A DNA stretch of 64,000 bases from G965276765 sp965276825 (lineage in GTDB: Bacteria; Actinomycetota; Acidimicrobiia; Acidimicrobiales; Palsa-688). Location of the stretch: NCBI GenBank assembly GCA_965276825.1, contig OZ255630.1, forward strand, positions 1,178,001 to 1,242,000, read 5' to 3'. Below, piece by piece: positions 16,371-23,841 of this stretch. Made by a program: the position numbers and the translations under genes. The notes under the pieces were generated by a model, which worked only from the letters and a program-made list of their open reading frames with translations, searched no databases and was not told where the DNA came from. Positions within the stretch are counted from its first letter, which is position 1, and each line of letters starts with the position of its first letter.

Positions 16371-17572
16371 CCCTGGGTCGACACGGCTGCGGCGGTGGAG
16401 GAGGCCCCTGGCGGCGCGGCGGCCACGAAGGCCCGGAGCTCGCTGGTCGCCAGCGCGTAGGCGGTGTCGGACCGGTCGAGGGCGACGGCGAAGGCCACGC
16501 CGATCACCCGGCCACGCCGGTCCACGAGCGCACCGCCCGAGTCCCCCGGCTGGAGGCGAGCGGCCAGCACCAGCACCCGACGCGACGTGCGGTGCCGGTC
16601 GTAGAGGTCGCGCCCGACGGCGGTGATGGTCTCGGCGACGCGAGCCGGCTGGACGGCCAGTGCCGTCTGGCCGCCGGGATGGCCGAAGACCACAGCGTGG
16701 CGCCCGGTCGCGGCCGGCCCGATCGGCAGGGCGGTCGCGCCGAGGGCGCCGACGCGGAGGAGGGCGAGGTCGCGGTTGGGGTCGTAGGCGACCACGACGG
16801 CCGGGAGGCGCCGCCCCGTGGGGGTGAGCACGACCGTCGTCCCCCCGGGCTCGCCGGCCACGACGTGGGCGTTGGTGACGACGAGGTCGGCGCCGACGGC
16901 GAAGCCGCTGCCCTCCTGGATCCGGTCGCAGGCCGGCCCCTGGACCTCGACCGTCGATCCGGCGACGCGACGGGTGGTGACCGCGCCGAGCGGGCTCTGC
17001 GACGGCGGCAGCCCCACCGCCTGCCCCGGCGCGAGGGAGTCGAACACCGTCGGGAACCCGGCGGTGCCGACCAGGTTGCGGAGGGAGCGGAGTGCGTCGG
17101 GGGGAGCCGGTAACTGGTTGCCGACCCAGCGGGAGATGGCCGATCCCCTGGTGGCCTGGGCCGGCCACCCGGCGACCGACGCGATCGACGGCAGGAGCAG
17201 CCAGAGGGCGACGAGGACCCCGACCCCACCGGCCAGCCCCCCGACGACCCGGTCGGCGCTGCGCAGCGGTCCGAGCGGGAGCACGGCATGGAGGCGGCCG
17301 CCGACGAGCATCCCGAGGGCCTGGCCGACGAAGCCGCCGCCGACCAGGACGACCGCAGCGACGAGGAGGCGCGAGCCGGAGCTCGACAGGTGGGCGGCGC
17401 GGATCAGCGCAGGCAGGAAGTGCACGGCCAGGCCTACGCCGACCACCAGACCGACCCAGGACAGGGCCCGGGCGAAGAAGCCGAGGCGGTAGCCGCCGAT
17501 GACCGCCACCAGGATGGCGACGACGAGCACCACGTCGAGCAGGTCGACCGCCGGGTCAGCGGCGGCGGTCAC
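16358..17572 (-). CDS. MarP-like membrane serine protease (CvpA N-terminal domain)
   Basis: A 404-residue protein: four membrane segments in the first 150 residues (CvpA/colicin V-like), then a periplasmic chymotrypsin-like domain with the triad His in VVTNAHVVAG (about residue 235), Asp in NRDLALL and Ser in QPGDSGGAL. Length and domain order match Mtb MarP (Rv3671c, 397 residues), needed there for acid and oxidative stress resistance. GTG start overlaps the TrmI-like gene stop (GTGA), so it is the last gene of a coupled operon. Confidence 0.9.
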   Translation of the reverse strand: MTAAADPAVDLLDVVLVVAILVAVIGGYRLGFFARALSWVGLVVGVGLAVHFLPALIRAAHLSSSGSRLLVAAVVLVGGGFVGQALGMLVGGRLHAVLPLGPLRSADRVVGGLAGGVGVLVALWLLLPSIASVAGWPAQATRGSAISRWVGNQLPAPPDALRSLRNLVGTAGFPTVFDSLAPGQAVGLPPSQSPLGAVTTRRVAGSTVEVQGPACDRIQEGSGFAVGADLVVTNAHVVAGEPGGTTVVLTPTGRRLPAVVVAYDPNRDLALLRVGALGATALPIGPAATGRHAVVFGHPGGQTALAVQPARVAETITAVGRDLYDRHRTSRRVLVLAARLQPGDSGGALVDRRGRVIGVAFAVALDRSDTAYALATSELRAFVAAAPPGASSTAAAVSTQGCVG

Positions 17573-18465
17573 GGCTCGGAGGGCTCCCCGTCGAGCCCGT
17601 CGGGCAGGATCGCCGCCGCGTCGCCGACGCCGGCCGCGAGGTCGGTCATCCGGCCGATCCCGGGGTCGACGCCCGGACGGCCCCCGTCGGCCGGGGCGGC
17701 GAGGAGGCGGGCGGAGGTCAGGAACCCGGTGTGGGCGACCATGCGGTGGTCGGGGCGCACCGACTGGCCCTCGACGTGCCAGCTGCGCTGGAGGACCTCG
17801 ATGGTCTCGGCCATGCCGAAGCCCGACCGGGCCAGGGCGTCGCGGAGGGTGGCGACCTGCAGGATGGTGGGCAGGTACGAGACCAGGATCCCGCCGGGAC
17901 GCAACGCCGCTTCGGCGTGGCGCACCACCCGCCACGGCTCGGGCAGGTCGAGCACCACCCGGTCGAAGCCGCCGCCGTCGACGCCCTCGTAGACGTCGCG
18001 CACCTCGACGTGGTAGCGCTCGAGCGCGCCGGGACCGAGGAAGCCGGCCACGTTGGCCGCGGCCCGCTCGGCGAAGTCGTCGCGCACCTCGTAGCCGGTG
18101 ATCTCCGCGCCGGTTCGCAGTAACGCCATCGACAGCGCGCCGGACCCGAGACCCGACTCGAGGATCCTGGCACCGGGGAACACGTCCGCGAGGATCAGGA
18201 TCGGTCCGAGATCCTTCGGATAGATGACCTGGGCCCCCCGTGGCATCTTCAACACGACCTCGGCGAGGGTGGGGCGCACGACGGTGTAGCGGGCACCGCG
18301 GGTCGAGCGCACGGTGACGCCCTCCTCGCCGCCGATCAGGTCGTCGTGGGCGACCGGCCCCGAGTGGGTGTGGAACTCGCCGCCATCCACGAGGTCGACG
18401 AGGTGACGCCGGTCCTTGGCGTCGATGAACATGACCCGCTCGCCCGCCCGCAGCGGTCGACTCAC
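17569..18465 (-). CDS. trmI: tRNA (adenine-N1)-methyltransferase, TrmI family
   Basis: A 298-residue class I methyltransferase. An N-terminal beta-rich tRNA-binding domain (residues 1-75) is followed by the SAM site ILESGLGSGALSMALLR and the catalytic-site motif DRVVLDLPEPW. TrmI makes m1A58 in the tRNA T-loop. In mycobacteria the orthologue (Rv2118c) also sits near mpa. GTG start overlaps the stop of the ttuA-like gene by 4 bp. Confidence 0.92.
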   Translation of the reverse strand: MSRPLRAGERVMFIDAKDRRHLVDLVDGGEFHTHSGPVAHDDLIGGEEGVTVRSTRGARYTVVRPTLAEVVLKMPRGAQVIYPKDLGPILILADVFPGARILESGLGSGALSMALLRTGAEITGYEVRDDFAERAAANVAGFLGPGALERYHVEVRDVYEGVDGGGFDRVVLDLPEPWRVVRHAEAALRPGGILVSYLPTILQVATLRDALARSGFGMAETIEVLQRSWHVEGQSVRPDHRMVAHTGFLTSARLLAAPADGGRPGVDPGIGRMTDLAAGVGDAAAILPDGLDGEPSEP

Positions 18466-19415
18466 GCCTGGCCCTCCGGCGGGCGCCCGATGGCCACCGG
18501 GGTCGGGGCGCGGGCGGCGACGGCCCGGGCCGCCAGCCGGCAGAAGGCGCAGGTCTCGGTGACCGTCGGCGAGCCGCACGACGGGCAGGCGTGGATGCCC
18601 TCCCGCTCCTCCTCGGCCGAGGCCGCCACGAGCGGCGCCAGCCGGTCGAGGAAACCGAAGTAGAACGCCGCCTTGCTCCCGGGCGAGCGGACCTCGATGT
18701 CGTTGAGGGCATCCTTGTAGCGCAGGTGCCGGTTGCCGGCCGACATCGGGCACTCCTCCACGACGTAGTCGATGCCCTGCAGGACGCAGTAGGCGGCCAT
18801 GTCCCGCTCGGTCAGGCGCACCAGCGGCTTCACCTTGCGGGCGAAGCCGTCGGTCGCGGGCAGCACCGGCAGCTGGCGTCCGAGGTAGGCCAGGTCCCAG
18901 CGCAGGACGTTGCCGAAGAGCACCGCGGCCTCGTCGTCGAGGTTGTGGCCCGTCGCCAGCACCTCGTAGCCGCCGTCGAGGGCGGCCGCGTTGAACAGGT
19001 GGCGCTTGGACAGCCCACAGGCGGAGCACGGCGTCCTGCGGGCGGCGGCCGACCCGGTCGGGATGTCGAAGCCGTGGTCGCCGGGCAGGTCCACCTCGCG
19101 CAGGGTCGCGCCGCGACCGGCCGCGTAAGCCCTGACCTTGTCGCCCGACGCGTCGCTGTAGTCGCCGATGCCGAGCCCGACGTAGAGGCCGTCGACGTCG
19201 TAGCCGAGATCGAGCAGGAGGTCCCACAGGGCCAGGCTGTCCTTGCCGCCCGACACGGCGACGAGGACGCGATCGCCGGGTGCGATCATCTCGTAGGCGT
19301 CGATGGTGCGGGCCACCTGCTCGCGGCAGTGCCGCAGGAAGCAGTCCCGGCAGAACGCCGCGTTGTGCCGGGCGACGTCGATGACCGCGGGGCCCCGACA
19401 CGAGCGGCACTTCAC
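18462..19415 (-). CDS. TtuA/TtcA-like tRNA thiolation ATP pyrophosphatase
   Basis: A 317-residue protein with the PP-loop VAVSGGKDSLALWDLLLD near residue 53, an N-terminal zinc site (CRSC...CRDC) and a C-terminal one (CPSCGS...CAFC), plus internal CSAC and a lone Cys in EECPMSAGN that could hold an Fe-S cluster. This layout matches TtuA/Ncs6 enzymes that make 2-thiouridine in tRNA, rather than TilS. GTG start overlaps the stop of the sulfur-carrier gene, suggesting the pair works as TtuA-TtuB. Confidence 0.85.
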   Translation of the reverse strand: MKCRSCRGPAVIDVARHNAAFCRDCFLRHCREQVARTIDAYEMIAPGDRVLVAVSGGKDSLALWDLLLDLGYDVDGLYVGLGIGDYSDASGDKVRAYAAGRGATLREVDLPGDHGFDIPTGSAAARRTPCSACGLSKRHLFNAAALDGGYEVLATGHNLDDEAAVLFGNVLRWDLAYLGRQLPVLPATDGFARKVKPLVRLTERDMAAYCVLQGIDYVVEECPMSAGNRHLRYKDALNDIEVRSPGSKAAFYFGFLDRLAPLVAASAEEEREGIHACPSCGSPTVTETCAFCRLAARAVAARAPTPVAIGRPPEGQA

Positions 19416-19612
19416 CCCGCACCCCCCGAGATGACCGGGCGGACCTCGACGGCGGCGCCGTCGTCGAGCACCGTGTCACCGGTGACGAGGGTGCCGTCCA
19501 CGATGACGAGCACCGACTCGCGGTTGAGCTCGAGGCGGTCGACCAGCGCGGCGACGCGGAGTGGGCCGGCGACGTCGATGGTCCGCGTCGGGTTGCGCAG
19601 CTGCACCTTCAT
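19412..19612 (-). CDS. ThiS/MoaD-like sulfur carrier protein
   Basis: A 66-residue beta-grasp protein: MKVQLRNPTRTIDVAG, LELNRESVLVIVDGTLV and EVRPVISGGAG. The diglycine that receives sulfur as thiocarboxylate is present but followed by two extra residues (Ala-Gly), so C-terminal trimming would be needed, or the last Gly-Ala-Gly is used differently. Position directly upstream of the TtuA-like gene suggests it is the sulfur donor for tRNA thiolation. Confidence 0.82.
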   Translation of the reverse strand: MKVQLRNPTRTIDVAGPLRVAALVDRLELNRESVLVIVDGTLVTGDTVLDDGAAVEVRPVISGGAG

Positions 19613-19619
19613 CGTCGGG

Positions 19620-19835
19620 TCAGCGGCGCGGCAGGTGGGTCACGCGGAACGACTCGCCGGCGCGCAGCTGCTCACGGAAGACGATCTCCTCCTCGCGGCC
19701 GAGCGCCCGGCCGGCGAGGTGGCCGATCACGGCCACGCCCCCGACGACCACCCAGGCCCGGTTGCCGCCGACGAGGCCGTCGCGCCATCCCCGCCGGATC
19801 CCGGCGGCGACGAGCATCCGCGCCAGTCGCCTCAC
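19620..19835 (-). CDS. Small hypothetical protein
   Basis: A 71-residue basic protein with a weakly hydrophobic middle (WVVVGGVAVIGHLAGRAL) that could be a membrane helix, then an acidic/basic tail (REEEIVFREQLRAGESF). GTG start overlaps the stop of the next upstream gene by 4 bp; stop is 7 nt before the sulfur-carrier start. Family unknown. Confidence 0.6.
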   Translation of the reverse strand: MRRLARMLVAAGIRRGWRDGLVGGNRAWVVVGGVAVIGHLAGRALGREEEIVFREQLRAGESFRVTHLPRR

Positions 19836-20065
19836 TGCCGGCGGACCTCGACCCAGGTCGACGTGCGCCGGCCCCGCCTCCTGCCCGTGAGGAAGGCGAT
19901 GGCGACGACCACGACCGCGCCCGCGACCACCGCGTAGGTGAGGTAGGGCCGGACCGAGTCGGTCGTGTCCGCCACGTCCCCCTTGATCTGGTCGAGCTTG
20001 GCCTTGATGTCCGACAGCTCGACGCGGCCCCCCTCATCGCCCGCCTTGGCGTCCGTCGGGCTCAC
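19832..20065 (-). CDS. Small membrane protein (DUF3618-like arrangement), hypothetical
   Basis: A 77-residue protein: a charged N-terminal helix (VELSDIKAKLDQIKGDVADT) then one membrane segment (YLTYAVVAGAVVVVAIAFL) and a basic tail (GRRRGRRTST). The helix-then-anchor plan resembles DUF3618 proteins that occur beside Holin-X-type genes, which fits the next gene upstream; the family call is tentative. Overlaps both neighbours by 4 bp. Confidence 0.62.
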   Translation of the reverse strand: MSPTDAKAGDEGGRVELSDIKAKLDQIKGDVADTTDSVRPYLTYAVVAGAVVVVAIAFLTGRRRGRRTSTWVEVRRQ

Positions 20066-20394
20066 CGGGGCGCCTTGACGATGCGGGTCAGGGCCAGGGC
20101 GGCCACGACCACCGCGAGGAGCAGGCCACCGGTGTAGGGGACCCAGGTCAGGCTCCCGCTCAGGTCAGCACCGAGCTCGGTCTGCAGCACCCGGATGGCG
20201 GCGATGGCGATCAGCACGACGCCGACGGCGAGGAGCACCGCACCCGCGACCCCCCACAGCACGTAGCGCCCGAGCGCCTTGATGGGGTCGACAGTCTCCT
20301 GCTTGGCGTAGCGGACGACCAGGGAGACGAGCTCGGGGACGAGCTCACGGACGGACTTGTCCTCGTCGCCGCCGGCACGGGGGATGGCTGCCAC
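20062..20394 (-). CDS. Actinobacterial Holin-X / DUF1469-type phage holin family protein
   Basis: A 110-residue protein with an N-terminal amphipathic part (KSVRELVPELVSLVVRYAKQE) and two membrane helices (residues 47-70 and 85-104) separated by GADLSGSLTWVPY. This is the layout of the Holin-X/DUF1469 family, common chromosomal proteins in actinobacteria with no proven lytic role. First gene of the run that continues to marP, though a promoter was not located. Confidence 0.78.
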   Translation of the reverse strand: MAAIPRAGGDEDKSVRELVPELVSLVVRYAKQETVDPIKALGRYVLWGVAGAVLLAVGVVLIAIAAIRVLQTELGADLSGSLTWVPYTGGLLLAVVVAALALTRIVKAPR

Positions 20395-20421
20395 TCTCGT
20401 TCCTCCGATCGGAAGAGCGAA

Positions 20422-21063
20422 TCATGGTTCCTGACCGAGCCGGTACGCAAGCGTCGACGCCACGTCGCCGGCCAGGGCGACGATGGCGCGGAGGCGCTCG
20501 GCGGGATCGTCGATCTCGAGGAGACGCTGACGGTCGTGGGGACCGACGGGCACCAGCGCGCTCAGCTGCCAGGCGGCCACGAGCGGATCGTCGGCCAGCT
20601 CGAAGGTGACCGACGCCGCCCCCTCACCGAGCTCGGCGGCCATGCCGAGGGTGCGCCGCACCAGTCGGCCGGCCTCCCCCAGCACCTCGTCGGCGTCGGC
20701 GTCCCACACCATGGCCTCGTCGAGCTCCTCGACCTCGGCCAGCGGGTAGGGATCGTCGGGGAGCCAGTCGAGCACCCGGATCCTCCGGGTGCCCACCGCG
20801 GCGACCAGCCAGCGACCGTCGGGGATCCGGCGGGTCTCGAGCAACCTGGCCACGGTGCCGACCGGCAGGCGGACGTCGCCGCCGCCGACCTCCGACCCCC
20901 GCTCGATCAGCACGATGCCGAACGACGAGCCCTCCGGCGAGGTCCCGTCGGCGTCGGTGAGGTCCTCCATGAGCTGGCGGTAACGCGGCTCGAAGATGTG
21001 CAGCGGGAGGACCGCCGTCGGCACGAGCACGGTGCCGAGCGGGAACATCGGGAGACGGGTCAT
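20422..21063 (-). CDS. LON substrate-binding domain protein
   Basis: A 213-residue stand-alone LON N-terminal (PUA-like) domain: MTRLPMFPLGTVLVPTAVLPLHIFEPRY contains the family's PLGTVL and LPLHIFEPRY motifs (each under 12 residues), with a helical C-terminal part. No protease or ATPase domain is attached. Function of such proteins is unclear. Its start codon overlaps the stop of a shortened linker element like that before prcA. Confidence 0.9.
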   Translation of the reverse strand: MTRLPMFPLGTVLVPTAVLPLHIFEPRYRQLMEDLTDADGTSPEGSSFGIVLIERGSEVGGGDVRLPVGTVARLLETRRIPDGRWLVAAVGTRRIRVLDWLPDDPYPLAEVEELDEAMVWDADADEVLGEAGRLVRRTLGMAAELGEGAASVTFELADDPLVAAWQLSALVPVGPHDRQRLLEIDDPAERLRAIVALAGDVASTLAYRLGQEP

Positions 21064-21110
21064 CGGGGCAGCCCCACCGAATGCTCCCGTGACCAGCGCG
21101 GCGCGCTCAC
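21060..21110 (-). promoter_or_regulatory. Stop-to-start linker element, short copy 3
   Basis: A 51-nt relative of the prcB-prcA linker: GTG overlaps the dacB stop and the TGA overlaps the ATG of the LON-domain gene, encoding 16 residues in one frame. The first hairpin keeps pairing by a double change (GCAC/GTGC to GCGC/GCGC). The middle hairpin is missing; the 21-nt deletion preserves frame. Confidence 0.65.
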
Positions 21111-22591
21111 GAGGCGACCCTGACCGGTCCGGGCAGGGCGTCGGCGAGCGGCGGCGGATCGTGCCGGGCGCCCAGATAGGCACCGAGGGCGTCGGCCACC
21201 ACGACCCCGTCGGCGTTGGGGAGCCCGTTGACGAGGAAGGAGAACACGATCGGCTGGTCGACCACGGGCGCCCCCGATTTCGACGGCGTCCCCGGTGGCA
21301 GGACGAAACCGCTCAGGGCGGCGACGCCGTCGAGGGTGCCTGTCTTGGCGTGGAGCCGCCCCTCCGCCGGTGTGCCGACCATCCGGGCCCTCAGCGTCCC
21401 GGTCCTCCCGGCGATCGGGAGCCCGGCGAAGAGGGTGCCGGTCGTACCCGCCCTCCTCAGGAGGTCGACGAGGAACCCGCAGGAGGCGCGGTCGGCGGTG
21501 TCGAGCCCCGACCCGTCGACCTGGTGGACCTGGGCGACGGGCAGCCCGTCGGCCGCCAGGTCGGCCCGGACCGCCGCCACCCCCGCCGCCGTGGACCCGA
21601 CTCCCCCGGCGCGCCGGCCGATGAGCTTGGTGAGCAGCTCGGCGCCGGTGTCGTCGCTGACCGTGAGGATCTGCCCCAGCACTGCGCCGAGGCGCGGGGA
21701 GCGGATCGTCGCCACCGTCGTCGCCCCCGCAGGGGCCGTCCCGGTCGTGGCGGGACCGGTGACCCGGACCCCGTCGGCGCCCAGCAGCCGCTCGAGGGCG
21801 CCGGCGGTGGCGAGAGCCGGGTTGGCGACGGCGCCGTAGGGCGGTCGGGTCGAGAAGCCGTCGTCGAGGTCGAGGGCACTGAGCGGACCGACATCGCCCT
21901 CCGCTTGGTAGATCGGCTTCCAGCCGGCCACCCCCCGCTCGGCGTCGAAGAGGGACTCGTCGCCGACGACGGAGCCATCGACACGACGCACGCCCTCCGC
22001 CCTGACCGCCGCGGCCAGCGCCGCCAGCGAGGTGCCGACGGGCTCCCTCGTCCCGACCGCAGCCTGGTAGGAGGGCAGACGCAGCACGGGGTCCCCCCCG
22101 CCGACCAGGACCAGGTTGCCCTCCACCACCCCGGCGACGGGCGCGGCGCGCGCCACCACCCGCGTCACGAACCGGGACGCCGGTCCGAGCCGGTCGAGCG
22201 CCGCGGTGGCGGTGAGCAGCTTGACGTTGGACGCCGGGTCGACCTCGGCGCGCGGGTGCAGCGCCGCGACCGTCGTGCCCGCCCGGGACACGACCAGGCA
22301 CGAGGTGGCCGCGGCGGGGCCGAGCCGGCGCACGATCCCGGCGACGCCCGCGCCGAGACGGCGGTCCTCGGCGCTCGCCTCGATCCAGTCCGGCAGGCGC
22401 CGCACCGACAGCAGCGGGGTGGTGACCACGACCTGCCGCCCGGCGCGCGGGGCGACGGGGGCACCGGCGGCCACCACGCTCCCACCGGTCGCCAGCGCGG
22501 CGGCGGTGACACCGGTCGCTAGCGCGGCGGCCGCGGTGACACCGAGCACGATCGCGCCGGCCCGCCTCCGGGGGCGGTGAGCGCTCGCCAT
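21107..22591 (-). CDS. dacB: D-alanyl-D-alanine carboxypeptidase/endopeptidase (PBP4, S13 family)
   Basis: A 494-residue exported enzyme: basic n-region and hydrophobic segment (residues 11-36) as signal peptide, then SxxK (DPASNVKLLT, about residue 119), the second motif as VSDDTGAELL (SDD where SDN is usual) and KTGT (RLHAKTGTLDG). The family trims cross-links and pentapeptides of peptidoglycan. The C-terminus ends RVAS directly before the linker to the LON-domain gene. Divergent from the desaturase. Confidence 0.92.
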   Translation of the reverse strand: MASAHRPRRRAGAIVLGVTAAAALATGVTAAALATGGSVVAAGAPVAPRAGRQVVVTTPLLSVRRLPDWIEASAEDRRLGAGVAGIVRRLGPAAATSCLVVSRAGTTVAALHPRAEVDPASNVKLLTATAALDRLGPASRFVTRVVARAAPVAGVVEGNLVLVGGGDPVLRLPSYQAAVGTREPVGTSLAALAAAVRAEGVRRVDGSVVGDESLFDAERGVAGWKPIYQAEGDVGPLSALDLDDGFSTRPPYGAVANPALATAGALERLLGADGVRVTGPATTGTAPAGATTVATIRSPRLGAVLGQILTVSDDTGAELLTKLIGRRAGGVGSTAAGVAAVRADLAADGLPVAQVHQVDGSGLDTADRASCGFLVDLLRRAGTTGTLFAGLPIAGRTGTLRARMVGTPAEGRLHAKTGTLDGVAALSGFVLPPGTPSKSGAPVVDQPIVFSFLVNGLPNADGVVVADALGAYLGARHDPPPLADALPGPVRVAS

Positions 22592-22631
22592 CGGGCCACC
22601 ATAGGGCTGGTCCCGGCCCTGCGCCCACGTC

Positions 22632-22660
22632 CTGACCAAATGGTAGGCGTGGGGTACGTT
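22632..22660 (+). promoter_or_regulatory. Promoter of desaturase gene, CTGACC-17-TACGTT
   Basis: Candidate -35 CTGACC (22632-22637) and -10 TACGTT (22655-22660) with exactly 17 bp between; the GTG start is 6 nt after the -10, so a leaderless transcript is expected. Confidence 0.62.
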
Positions 22661-22666
22661 GGTGCC

Positions 22667-23428
22667 GTGCCCGGTTACCTCTTCGCTGTCCTCGTCGGTC
22701 TGGTGGTCTGTCAGATCGGGATCTTCCTGACGACGATCGTCCTCCACCGGGTCCTCTCCCATCGCTCGGCCACCCTTTCCCCCCCGCTGATGTGGGCCTG
22801 CCGGTTCCTGCTCTGGATCACCACCGGCATCCGGCCCCGGCAGTGGGTCGGCGTGCACCGCCGCCACCACGCCTTCACCGACGTCGAGGGCGACCCGCAC
22901 TCGCCGCTGCTCTCGGGCTTCGCCACGGTGCAGTTCGGCAACGTGTTCCTGTACCGCAAGGCCGCCCACGAGGAGCGGACCGTCGAGCGCTACGCCAAGG
23001 ACCTGCCGCCCGACGGGTGGGACCGGGCGCTGTTCGATCATGCGCTGCTCGGCCTCGGGATCGGGATCGGGATCCTGTTCCTGGTCTTCTGGGGCAACTG
23101 GCGCCTGGTGGCGGTCGCCGCCGTGGTCCACGTGGTCACCTACCTGCTGCTCAACTCCGCGGTCAACGCCATCGGCCACACCTTCGGCCGGCGCCCCTAC
23201 GAGGGCCTGGCCGCCAACAGCCAGTGGCTGGCGTGGCTGACCGCCGGCGAGGGCCTCCACAGCAACCACCACGCGGCACCGACGTCGGCGCGCCTCAGCT
23301 TCGCCAGGGGCGAGATGGATCCGGGCTGGTGGGTGATCCGCACCTGGCAGCGCCTGCACTGGGCGACCGTGCGCCACGACGAGGTGCGTCTCAAGGCGGC
23401 GGCGATCCGCCCGACCGAGCTCGTCTGA
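22667..23428 (+). CDS. Acyl-CoA desaturase (membrane fatty acid desaturase)
   Basis: A 253-residue integral membrane di-iron desaturase with histidine boxes HRVLSHR, HRRHH and HSNHH plus NAIGH. It introduces a double bond into acyl-CoA, probably Delta9. The start is GTG (VPGYLFAV) because of the leaderless promoter spacing; an in-frame ATG at 22640 lies upstream of the predicted transcription start. The next gene begins at the base after the stop. Confidence 0.92.
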   Translation: MPGYLFAVLVGLVVCQIGIFLTTIVLHRVLSHRSATLSPPLMWACRFLLWITTGIRPRQWVGVHRRHHAFTDVEGDPHSPLLSGFATVQFGNVFLYRKAAHEERTVERYAKDLPPDGWDRALFDHALLGLGIGIGILFLVFWGNWRLVAVAAVVHVVTYLLLNSAVNAIGHTFGRRPYEGLAANSQWLAWLTAGEGLHSNHHAAPTSARLSFARGEMDPGWWVIRTWQRLHWATVRHDEVRLKAAAIRPTELV

Positions 23429-23818
23429 ATGGACATCGTCTCCGCCCTCTTCGCCGAGAACATCGACCTGCGCCAGGTCCCTGGCCCCGCCACCCGGATC
23501 GACCTGACCGGGATCATGTTCTCCACGTCCGCCCCTTCCGCTCCTCCGGTGACCATCACCCCGCACCTGATCGTCCTGGTGCGCTGCCGGCCCGACGAGG
23601 AGGGCAGCGGGATCCTCGAGGTCACCTTCACCGACGAGGCCGGCGAGCAGGTCGCCCGCAACGTGTCGCCGTTCACCGTCGAGCCCGGCAAGTTCACCTA
23701 CCGGCTGGTCCGGGGCGAGCTCGAGTTCAAGGCCCTCGGGACCGTGGAGGCGCACTGCCGCCTGCTGCCCGACGGCGGCGCCACCGTCGTCCCCCTCACC
23801 CTGCTCGCCCCGCTCTGA
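23429..23818 (+). CDS. Conserved hypothetical protein, beta-rich
   Basis: A 129-residue protein beginning MDIVSALFAENIDLRQVPG. Alternating hydrophobic strands (HLIVLVRCRP, GILEVTFTDEAG, KFTYRLVRGELEF) suggest an immunoglobulin-like or other beta sandwich, without a signal peptide. TGAATG junction with the desaturase means co-transcription and probably coupled translation. No function recognised. Confidence 0.8.
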   Translation: MDIVSALFAENIDLRQVPGPATRIDLTGIMFSTSAPSAPPVTITPHLIVLVRCRPDEEGSGILEVTFTDEAGEQVARNVSPFTVEPGKFTYRLVRGELEFKALGTVEAHCRLLPDGGATVVPLTLLAPL

Positions 23819-23841
23819 CCCGCCCGGCGGCGGCGTACGCG

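Noticed and set aside
22640..22666. ATG start nine codons upstream for the desaturase
   Set aside because: It lies before the predicted -10 box and transcription start, so it would not be in the message.
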